The notes beneath the pieces were generated by a model. The model was not told where the DNA came from. It was given only the letters and a program-made list of their open reading frames with translations, and did not search any database. A program made the translations under genes and the position numbers. From Tannerella sp. (GTDB lineage Bacteria; Bacteroidota; Bacteroidia; Bacteroidales; Tannerellaceae), in assembly GCA_031262895.1 (NCBI GenBank), contig JAISGW010000208.1, positions 1-13,686 on the forward strand: a stretch of DNA of 13,686 bases, read 5' to 3'. Below, one piece after another: positions 7,479 to 12,575 of this stretch. The stretch's first letter is position 1, and every line of letters starts with the position of its first letter.

Positions 7479-8651
7479 TCAATCGGTATATAGGAAACGT
7501 CCTTGTTCGCTTTCGATGAGCAACTCGTTGCCCGGCGCCTCTTCCACGCGGCCCACGACCTGTGCAGGAATGCCAAACGATTCGGAGATGGCGATGGCCT
7601 GCTCGGCCAAGGCCGGAGGAAGGTAGATTTCCATGCGGTGCCCCATGTTAAACACCCGGTACATTTCTTTCCAGTCGGTGCCGCTTTGCTCCTGGATGAG
7701 GCGGAAGAGGGGCGGCAAGGGGAAGAGATGGTCTTTGATGACGCGCTTGCCTTGTACAAAATGCAAGACCTTGGTTTGCGCCCCTCCCGTGCAATGCACC
7801 ATGCCGTGTATCCGGGGGCGCATTGCCTCCAGCATGGCCTTGATGACGGGAGCGTAGGTGCGGGTAGGAGAAAGCACTAATTGCCCGACGTCGATGCCCA
7901 GCTCCGCTATGCGGTCGGTCAGATGCATCTTGCCGGAATAGACCAGTTCGTCGGGCAAGGCGGGGTCGAAGCTTTCCGGGTATTTCTCCGCCAGATAATG
8001 GGCGAAGACGTCGTGGCGGGCGGAGGTGAGGCCGTTACTGCCCATCCCGCCGTTGTAAGCCTTCTCGTAAGTGGCCTGCCCGAAGGAAGCCAGCCCGACG
8101 ATGAGGTCGCCGCCTTGGATATGGCTGTTGTCAATAAGCTCGCTACGTTTCATGCGGGCGGTGACCGTGCTGTCCACGACGACGGTGCGCACCAGATCGC
8201 CCAAGTCGGCCGTCTCACCACCGGTCAGGTAGCAACCTATACCCAGGCCGCGCAGTTCATCGAGCAACTCCTCCGTGCCGTGGATGAGGGCGCCTATCAC
8301 CTCACCGGGTATCAGCCCCTTGTTGCGGCCTATGGTCGACGAGACGAGGATATTGTCGGTGGCGCCCACGCAGAGCAGGTCGTCCAAGTTCATCACCAAG
8401 GCGTCCTGCGCGATGCCTTTCCAAACGTTCAAGTCGCCCGTTTCCCGCCAATACAGGTAGGCCAGCGAGGATTTGGTGCCGGCCCCGTCGGCATGCATGA
8501 TGTTGCAGTAGGCCGGGTCGCCGCCCAACAAGTCGGGCATAATCTTACAGAAAGCACCGGGGAAAAGACCCTTGTCCAGGTCGCGTATGGCCGCGTGCAC
8601 GTCTTCTTTGCGTGCCGACACGCCCCGCATGTCGTATCTTTGCTTCTCCAT
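7479..8651 (-). CDS. purM: Phosphoribosylformylglycinamidine cyclo-ligase (AIR synthetase), Bacteroidota type
   Basis: 390 residues, longer than the about 345 of E. coli PurM. PurM closes the imidazole ring, FGAM + ATP to AIR, in de novo purine synthesis. All the superfamily blocks are present but diverged: HADGAGTKSSLAY (53-65; canonical VDGVGTKL), MNLDDLLCVGATDN (87-100), GGETADLGDL (144-153), GLASFGQATYEKAYNGGMGSNG (186-207), SPTRTYAP (261-268), HCTGGAQTK (286-294) and FNMGHRMEI (334-342). The glycine-rich nucleotide-binding segments and the acidic metal-binding residues are kept. From recall, Bacteroidota genomes carry this form as their PurM. A different PurM-superfamily activity is less likely but not excluded by sequence alone. 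It heads the purM-prfA-pyrF unit and has a well-matched promoter immediately upstream. Confidence 0.85.
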   Translation of the reverse strand: MEKQRYDMRGVSARKEDVHAAIRDLDKGLFPGAFCKIMPDLLGGDPAYCNIMHADGAGTKSSLAYLYWRETGDLNVWKGIAQDALVMNLDDLLCVGATDNILVSSTIGRNKGLIPGEVIGALIHGTEELLDELRGLGIGCYLTGGETADLGDLVRTVVVDSTVTARMKRSELIDNSHIQGGDLIVGLASFGQATYEKAYNGGMGSNGLTSARHDVFAHYLAEKYPESFDPALPDELVYSGKMHLTDRIAELGIDVGQLVLSPTRTYAPVIKAMLEAMRPRIHGMVHCTGGAQTKVLHFVQGKRVIKDHLFPLPPLFRLIQEQSGTDWKEMYRVFNMGHRMEIYLPPALAEQAIAISESFGIPAQVVGRVEEAPGNELLIESEQGRFLYTD

Positions 8652-8669
8652 TCTTTTTCAGTTTGCCTG

Positions 8670-8700
8670 CAAAGGTAGACTACTTAATCGAAAGTTGAAA
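8670..8700 (-). promoter_or_regulatory. purM promoter (Bacteroidota sigma-type)
   Basis: On the minus strand the -7 box is TACCTTTG (8677-8670), a perfect TAnnTTTG. Exactly 19 bases upstream is TTTC (8700-8697), one mismatch from the -33 TTTG. Transcription would start near 8663, giving a leader of about a dozen bases before the purM ATG. The 21-bp tandem repeat begins only 50 bases upstream of the -33 box. Confidence 0.75.
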
Positions 8701-8750
8701 ATTTGCCCTTTGCCAGCGGAAGCCCTCTATTTCGACCATGACAACCGTAC

Positions 8751-8834
8751 CTCGCGGCGAAATTTCAACGTCTCGCGGCGAAATTTCAACGTCTTGAGGA
8801 AAAATCTTAACGTCTTGCGGCGACAAATCAACGC
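8751..8834. repeat. Four tandem copies of a 21-bp unit upstream of purM
   Basis: Copies lie at 8751-8771, 8772-8792, 8793-8813 and 8814-8834. The first two are identical and begin CTCGCGGCGAAATTTC; copies 3 and 4 begin CTTGAGGAAAAATC and CTTGCGGCGACAAATC. All end AACGT or AACGC. The 21-bp period equals two helical turns and seven codons, so either strand translates to heptad-like peptides, but no start, promoter or flanking gene supports a protein. No function is known to me. Confidence 0.9.
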
Positions 8835-8835
8835 A

Positions 8836-8927
8836 CCGTTGCTTAAAAGCAACGGCAACCAAAGGGGACTAATGATTGTTATAATATAATTAGTCCCCTT
8901 TGGTTGCCGTTCGCTTCCAGCGAACGG
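8836..8927. repeat. Long perfect palindrome flanked by two small hairpins that share its arms
   Basis: The central inverted repeat has perfect 23-bp arms at 8851-8873 and 8889-8911 around a 15-base AT-rich loop; the left arm begins AACGGCAACCAAAGGGG. Its outer ends also take part in two side hairpins: CCGTTGCTT/AAGCAACGG (8836-8844/8847-8855) and CCGTTCGCT/AGCGAACGG (8907-8915/8919-8927). Each side hairpin competes with the central stem for the AACGG or CCGTT bases, so two folds are possible. It lies between divergent genes, where a terminator is not expected. It could be a degenerate small mobile palindrome, a protein-binding site or part of an unannotated RNA. Confidence 0.9.
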
Positions 8928-8964
8928 GCAAAAGGCAAGGGCAGTAGAGAGGGGGGATGAGGTG

Positions 8965-9076
8965 GAGGGTCGGATAAATCACCGTCTCCTATACTTTTTC
9001 GCGAAATTTCTCCATAGCTATATATAGATATTGTATAAAGGTTTAGGAAACGCGGTTTTTACCGCAACCGACCCTC
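8965..9076. repeat. 112-bp AT-rich segment bounded by 9-bp perfect inverted repeats
   Basis: GAGGGTCGG (8965-8973) and its reverse complement CCGACCCTC (9068-9076) bound an AT-rich interior that includes ATAGCTATATATAGATATTG. Just inside the right end is a small hairpin, GCGGT-TTTT-ACCGC (9052-9065). The arrangement resembles a small non-autonomous inverted-repeat element, but no flanking target duplication is evident and there is no coding content. Confidence 0.55.
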
Positions 9077-9100
9077 GGCAGGCTCCGCTTCGTGTCTTTT

Positions 9101-9230
9101 GATGAGACTATGAGACCTTTAGACGATAAGACTATAAGACTTTTAGACAGTGAGACCGGTCTTAATGTCTCAAAATCTAATAGTCTTAATGTCTCAAAAT
9201 CTAATAGTCTTAATGTCTCAGCATCTCAGA
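9101..9230. repeat. Octamer array: seven NNNNAGAC units, CG, then nine GTCT-type units
   Basis: From 9101 to 9156 the sequence is seven consecutive 8-mers ending in AGAC (GATGAGAC, TATGAGAC, CTTTAGAC and so on). Bases 9157-9158 are CG. From 9159 to 9230 nine 8-mers follow, beginning GTCT or ATCT (GTCTTAAT, GTCTCAAA, ATCTAATA and so on). A 24-bp higher-order unit is visible on both sides: left copies 9101-9124 and 9125-9148 differ at three positions, all transitions; right copies 9159-9182 and 9183-9206 are identical. The centre GACCGGTC is an 8-bp palindrome, so the whole is an imperfect long palindrome. An open frame through it (GTG at 9092) reflects the 24-bp unit being divisible by three and is not taken as a gene. 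Confidence 0.9.
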
Positions 9231-9239
9231 TTTTTAACT

Positions 9240-9274
9240 CCCCCTCTCTTGTGGAGAGGGGGCGGGGGGTGAGG
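9240..9274. repeat. GC-rich hairpin element (CCCCCTCTC / GAGAGGGGG) with GGTGAGGT tail
   Basis: CCCCCTCTC (9240-9248) pairs perfectly with GAGAGGGGG (9254-9262) around a five-base loop, followed by CGGGGGGTGAGGT. From recall, short elements of this kind recur in intergenic DNA of many bacteria; that is not verifiable here. A related half-copy, GAGAGGGGGGATGAGGT, lies at 8947-8963, directly before the 9-bp inverted repeat at 8965. Confidence 0.7.
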
Positions 9275-9340
9275 TTTCCTTCGTCGAAGATGAAATCCTT
9301 TCAATGAAGAATGAGAGCGTGGCCGCCAAAGGTGGACAAC

Positions 9341-9409
9341 AAAGCTGCTTTAAAGGTGCGTCAAAGGTGGCTTTAAAGGTAGCTTTAACCATACCTTTAA
9401 AGCAGCTTT
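9341..9409. repeat. 17-bp perfect inverted repeat in a cluster of AAAGGT motifs
   Basis: AAAGCTGCTTTAAAGGT (9341-9357) is the exact reverse complement of 9393-9409, with 35 bases between. Within it GCTTTAAAGGT recurs directly at 9347-9357 and 9370-9380 and inverted at 9393-9403. AAAGGT also occurs at 9328 and 9363. AAAGGT is the complement of ACCTTT, the core of a common Bacteroidota -7 box, so the motifs could be protein-binding or decoy promoter sites. Bases 9410-9508, between this repeat and the ogt promoter, show nothing recognisable. Confidence 0.85.
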
Positions 9410-9508
9410 ACGAAAACGCCAGAAAATCCATGACCAAGAAGCTGAAGGCGCCGTATTCCCCCGGCAACCGGAACAAAACGTGTACCACTTCGCATAAGCG
9501 TCAAATTA

Positions 9509-9540
9509 TTTGCCAATATGAGAAAAGGGCCATACTTTTG
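9509..9540 (+). promoter_or_regulatory. ogt promoter (Bacteroidota sigma-type, full consensus)
   Basis: TTTG (9509-9512), 20 bases, then TACTTTTG (9533-9540) match the Bacteroidota -33/-7 consensus at every defined position. Transcription would begin near 9547, leaving a leader of about 26 bases to the ogt ATG at 9573. This is one of the two full-consensus promoters in the window. Confidence 0.8.
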
Positions 9541-9572
9541 GCCACGGAAAGACAGACGATTACCCACTTAAA

Positions 9573-10112
9573 ATGAATCCCCCATATTATGCAACGCGAC
9601 GGCCTTCCCCGGTCGGCGAACTGACGCTCGCCAGCGACGGGCAAAATCTTGTCGGACTATGGATAGCCGGACAGAAATATTACCTCGGCAGCCTGCCGGC
9701 AAAGCCGGTAAATGACGACAGCCTGCCCATATTCGCAGCCGCCGGCCTTTGGCTCGAAGCCTACTTTGCGGGGAAGCGGCCCTCACCCGGCGAACTGCCC
9801 TTGTCGCCTATCGGCGGGGCGTTCCGGCAAAGGGTGTGGCAGATGCTATTGTCCATACCTTACGGCGAAGTGCGTACTTATGGCGGCATCGCCCGGCAAT
9901 TGGCCCTTGAAACGGGTAAAGCCACCCTGTCGGCACAGGCGGTCGGCGGTGCCGTAGGACATAATCCCATTTCCCTCATCATTCCCTGTCACCGCGTCGT
10001 AGGGGCGAAGGGCCAACTGACCGGCTATGCCGCCGGCTTGGAGATAAAGGCAAAATTATTGACCTTTGAAGGTGCGGATAGGGAGAGGCTGCTTATCCCC
10101 GGCAGGCGTTGA
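9573..10112 (+). CDS. ogt: Methylated-DNA--[protein]-cysteine S-methyltransferase
   Basis: 179 residues. It repairs O6-alkylguanine by moving the alkyl group onto its own cysteine, a suicide reaction. The acceptor motif is IIPCHRVVG (residues 136-144), with Cys139 as acceptor. The DNA-binding helix-turn-helix is AFRQRVWQMLLSIPYGEVRTYGGIARQL (83-110). GQLTGYAAGLEIKAKLLTFEG (147-167) is the usual C-terminal segment. The Cys is present, so this is not an alkyltransferase-like protein. The arginine-finger position is Gln (SAQAVGG, 120-126), where human MGMT has ARAVGG with Arg128; from recall Gln is common in bacterial Ogt proteins. It is the only gene of its unit, with a consensus promoter, and its last 20 bases overlap the 3' end of nadD on the other strand. 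Confidence 0.96.
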   Translation: MNPPYYATRRPSPVGELTLASDGQNLVGLWIAGQKYYLGSLPAKPVNDDSLPIFAAAGLWLEAYFAGKRPSPGELPLSPIGGAFRQRVWQMLLSIPYGEVRTYGGIARQLALETGKATLSAQAVGGAVGHNPISLIIPCHRVVGAKGQLTGYAAGLEIKAKLLTFEGADRERLLIPGRR

Positions 10113-10668
10113 GCCAAAGCCCGCGTACGCTTTCGGGAAGGAAGAAACGGAGGTCGCGGCCCTCTTGGAAGGCGCGGCGGATATCGGCCGAGGCGATTTC
10201 GACGAGGGGCGCCGCGGAAAAGTAGCGCACCTGCGTCAAGCGGGCGGGCACGGAGACCTCGCAGCCCCGCCGAGGGTAAATCAGGAGGGGCGTAGTGGCC
10301 AGTATTTCCCGGTAATCTTTCCAAAGCGGGAAATCCACCCAATTGTCGGCGCCGATGAGGAGATGGAAGTTTTTGTCGGGGAAATCCGCTTTCAAGCTGC
10401 GGAGCGTATCTATGGTATAAGAAGGGGCAGGCCGATGATATTCGTAATCGCTCACCCGAAAACCCGGCACGTCACCCACCGCCAGGCGGAGCATTTCAAG
10501 GCGCAGGCCGGCGTCGAGCAGGTCGCCGGAAGCCTTCAGGGGATTTTGGGGACTGGGCATGAACCAGACCTCGTCCAAGCCCGCATATTCACGCAGCCAA
10601 TTGGCCAAGGCGAGATGCCCGATGTGCACGGGATTGAAAGAGCCGCCATAAAGTCCGACCTGTGTCAC
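10093..10668 (-). CDS. nadD: Nicotinate-nucleotide adenylyltransferase
   Basis: 191 residues. NadD joins NaMN and ATP to give deamido-NAD, the penultimate step of NAD synthesis. The nucleotidyltransferase signature GGSFNPVHIGH (residues 8-18) holds the catalytic histidines His15 and His18. PSYTIDTL (82-89) and LIGADNW (104-110) form the substrate pocket. The usual ISSTxIR motif is IASADIR here (158-164), a conservative variant. The start is GTG, and GTGA overlaps the gmk stop by four bases, suggesting translational coupling; no ATG near it would keep the GSFNP motif at its normal distance. It is the last gene of yicC-gmk-nadD and runs 20 bases into the 3' end of the convergent ogt gene. Confidence 0.95.
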   Translation of the reverse strand: MTQVGLYGGSFNPVHIGHLALANWLREYAGLDEVWFMPSPQNPLKASGDLLDAGLRLEMLRLAVGDVPGFRVSDYEYHRPAPSYTIDTLRSLKADFPDKNFHLLIGADNWVDFPLWKDYREILATTPLLIYPRRGCEVSVPARLTQVRYFSAAPLVEIASADIRRAFQEGRDLRFFLPESVRGLWLNACRG

Positions 10669-11231
10669 GAGGCGAGGAATTTCTTCACCAAGGCGGCGGC
10701 GCTGGCCTGTGCTTCTTCTAAGCGGTCGTTGACGACGACGGCGTCGAAACGCGGGGCGTAAGCCATTTCCTCCCCGGCCTTGGCCAAGCGTTGCGCTATC
10801 ATCTCGGGAGAATCGGTACCGCGCTTTTCGAGGCGTTCGCGCAAGACGGCGAGGTTAGGCGGAGCAATAAAGAGGGAAAGCGCCTGCGTGCCGTAAAGCG
10901 ACTTCAGGTGGCAACCACCGGCCACGTCAATGTCGAAGAGGGCATGCCCGCCCTCCTGCCATATACGCTCCACCTCGCTCTTGAGCGTGCCATAGAAACG
11001 GCCTTCATAGACTTCCTCGTATTCAAGAAAGTCACCCGCTTCAATGCGGCGGCGGAAGGCCTCCGTGCTGAGGAAAAAGTATTCCACGCCCTGGCGTTCG
11101 GTGCCCCGGGGCGGACGGTTGGTTGCCGAGACGGAAAATTGCAGGTGCAACCCCTGCCCCATCAAATAGCGGACGATGGTCGACTTGCCGGCGCCGGAGG
11201 GCGCTGAGAGGATGACTACTTTCCCCTGCAT
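10665..11231 (-). CDS. gmk: Guanylate kinase
   Basis: 188 residues from the ATG at 11231. It phosphorylates GMP to GDP with ATP, in the cytoplasm. The P-loop is SAPSGAGKST (residues 9-18). The GMP-binding segment is NRPPRGTERQGVEYFF (38-53), which keeps the Arg, Glu and Tyr contacts. GDFLEYEEVYEGRFYGT (66-82) and FDIDVAGG (99-106; usually LDIDVQG) follow, then the lid arginine region RERLEKRGTDSPEMIAQRL (131-149). A TTG six bases further upstream (11237) would add two residues and overlap the yicC stop. The ATG is preferred because it gives the family N-terminus MQGKVVILSAPSG and leaves a two-base gap. It sits between yicC and nadD. Confidence 0.96.
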   Translation of the reverse strand: MQGKVVILSAPSGAGKSTIVRYLMGQGLHLQFSVSATNRPPRGTERQGVEYFFLSTEAFRRRIEAGDFLEYEEVYEGRFYGTLKSEVERIWQEGGHALFDIDVAGGCHLKSLYGTQALSLFIAPPNLAVLRERLEKRGTDSPEMIAQRLAKAGEEMAYAPRFDAVVVNDRLEEAQASAAALVKKFLAS

Positions 11232-11233
11232 GG

Positions 11234-12106
11234 TCAAAGCACGTTGAGGATTTGTTCCTTTATCTGTTCCAGCTCGTCTTTCATGCGGACGACGAGCTGC
11301 TGCATCTCGGCCAGGTTGCTCTTCGAGCCGAGGGTGTTGATTTCACGGCCCATCTCCTGGGAAATGAAGCCCAGCTTCTTGCCTTGGCCGTGCCCGTTGT
11401 CGAGGGTCTTCAGGAAATATTGCAAATGGTTACGCAGGCGGTTCTTCTCTTCGCTGACATCATATTTCTCTATATAATAAATCATCTCCTGTTCGAAGCG
11501 GTTCTTGTCGTAATCGGCGCCCAGGGCCTTTTCCAGATTTTCCATGAGCCGCGCCTTCACCTTCTCGAGGCGCTCCGGTTCGTAAGTCTCTATCTCCACC
11601 AAGTATTTGCCGATGTTGGCCACCTTCTCGCGGAAGAGGCGTTCCAACATGGCGCCTTCCTGGGCGCGGAACTCGTTCAAATGCCCGACAGCCTCGTCAA
11701 GTGCCCCCATAACGGCGGTGCGCTCCTCTTCGGAGAGTTCGCCGGTCTCGCTCTTGACGGCCTCCGGGAGGCGCAGAAGCACGGCAAACCAGTCGTTGGG
11801 GACATCCACTTCCAAGCGGTCGGCCGCCCCGCGTATCTGACGGCAATAATTCTCCAGGACGGGGAGATTGAGCGCGGCAGGCCCTTCGTCGCCCACATAT
11901 TCCACTTGCAAACTACAGTCCACTTTCCCCCGCTCCAAAGCTTGGAGAAGGCGGCTCCGCATGGGCATCTCTATTTCCTTAAAGGCGGGTGGGATGCGGG
12001 TGGATAAGTCAAACTGTTTTGAATTCAGAGTTTTTAGCTCAATGGTGATTTTCTTTCCTGGCAGGGAGGCGGTTGCCTTTCCGAAGCCGGTCATGGATGC
12101 TATCAT
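11234..12106 (-). CDS. yicC: YicC/YloC-family endoribonuclease
   Basis: 290 residues from the ATG at 12106. The family starts M-[IV]-x-SMTGFG, here MIASMTGFGKA. An in-frame TTG at 12127 would add seven residues but lies inside the predicted -7 box and is rejected. The N-terminal YicC domain (about 1-160) includes the conserved LKTLNSKQFDLSTRIP. The C-terminal DUF1732 domain ends GKKLGFISQEMGREINTLGSKS, then a helical LAEMQQLVVRMKDELEQIKEQ. Members are reported as endoribonucleases; E. coli YicC has been linked to small-RNA turnover and stationary-phase survival. The substrate here is unknown. It leads yicC-gmk-nadD; the pairing with gmk recurs in many bacteria. Confidence 0.93.
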   Translation of the reverse strand: MIASMTGFGKATASLPGKKITIELKTLNSKQFDLSTRIPPAFKEIEMPMRSRLLQALERGKVDCSLQVEYVGDEGPAALNLPVLENYCRQIRGAADRLEVDVPNDWFAVLLRLPEAVKSETGELSEEERTAVMGALDEAVGHLNEFRAQEGAMLERLFREKVANIGKYLVEIETYEPERLEKVKARLMENLEKALGADYDKNRFEQEMIYYIEKYDVSEEKNRLRNHLQYFLKTLDNGHGQGKKLGFISQEMGREINTLGSKSNLAEMQQLVVRMKDELEQIKEQILNVL

Positions 12107-12124
12107 TTTCACAAAATTTTCCAG

Positions 12125-12132
12125 CAAAAGTA
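12125..12132 (-). promoter_or_regulatory. yicC-gmk-nadD promoter (-7 box)
   Basis: On the minus strand this reads TACTTTTG, a perfect TAnnTTTG, 18 bases before the yicC ATG. No TTTG is found 19-21 bases further upstream, so only half the promoter matches. The predicted start near 12118 leaves a leader of about a dozen bases and excludes the upstream TTG as the yicC start. Confidence 0.55.
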
Positions 12133-12185
12133 GTATTTCTTTTCAGGCTTGGAGCAGGAAGCCACATATATATTTTCCCACGACT

Positions 12186-12542
12186 TCAGCAGCGCAGGGT
12201 GACAGTGGCGCAGTCAAGTTCGGCACCGGGTATGGGCGGCGACTGTTTGGAAAGGGATACTTCGGCGGCGACAATCTGCGGGAAGCGCCCACGCAGCGCG
12301 GCGAGGATACGTCCGGCGACGTGCTCTATCAGGCGGGAAGGAATATCCATCTGCTCTTTCACCAAAGCGTACACTTCGGCATAATCCACCGCGTCGGCCG
12401 GGTCGTCGCTGGCCAGGAGCGCATCGACGGGCAGCTCCCATTTAAGGCTGACCCGGTAGTGGTTGCCCACCGCCCTTTCCTGGGGCAAGACACCGTGGCG
12501 CGCAAAAAAGCGCATATCTCGCAATTCGAGCGTGGCTATCAT
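12186..12542 (-). CDS. folB: Dihydroneopterin aldolase
   Basis: 118 residues from the ATG at 12542, the normal FolB length. It converts dihydroneopterin to 6-hydroxymethyl-dihydropterin and glycolaldehyde in folate synthesis and works as an octamer. Family features are LELRDMRFFARHGVLPQER (residues 5-23; Glu22 binds the pterin), VDYAEVY (52-58; Tyr54), and the catalytic lysine Lys99 in VSLSKQSPPIPGA (95-107). An in-frame TTG at 12578 would add twelve residues, but it falls within the predicted -7 box and lacks family support. The full-consensus promoter at 12576-12606 and the 79-base gap to yicC suggest independent expression, although read-through into yicC is possible. The next gene on the other side, a bactofilin, is divergent. 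Confidence 0.95.
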   Translation of the reverse strand: MIATLELRDMRFFARHGVLPQERAVGNHYRVSLKWELPVDALLASDDPADAVDYAEVYALVKEQMDIPSRLIEHVAGRILAALRGRFPQIVAAEVSLSKQSPPIPGAELDCATVTLRC

Positions 12543-12575
12543 TCTTTTCGAAGTTAATTTGGGATTAAATACGGG

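Noticed and set aside
7881..8678. 265-codon plus-strand open frame opposite purM
   Set aside because: It is an antisense shadow created by codon bias of purM; the minus-strand protein is clearly recognisable.
8751..8834. CRISPR array
   Set aside because: The 21-bp copies are directly contiguous with no spacers, and no cas gene is present. The 24-bp copies in the octamer array also lack spacers.
8680..8862. 60-codon minus-strand frame with a heptad-like SPRDVEI repeat
   Set aside because: The heptads come from the 21-bp tandem repeat. The frame overlaps the purM promoter and has no support as a protein.
8836..8927. Rho-independent terminator of purM or ogt
   Set aside because: Both genes are transcribed away from this site, so it cannot terminate either.
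9092..9307. 71-codon plus-strand open frame starting with GTG and containing LNVSKSNS repeats
   Set aside because: It is the octamer array and the GC-rich hairpin read in one frame. The repeat identity follows DNA periodicity, and there is no promoter or protein family.
9304..9576. 90-codon plus-strand open frame ending at the ogt start
   Set aside because: It spans the AAAGGT inverted repeat and the full-consensus ogt promoter, with a composition unlike neighbouring genes and no recognisable domain.
12107..12127. TTG start extending YicC by seven residues
   Set aside because: The TTG falls inside the predicted -7 box, and the family begins at MIxSMTGFG.
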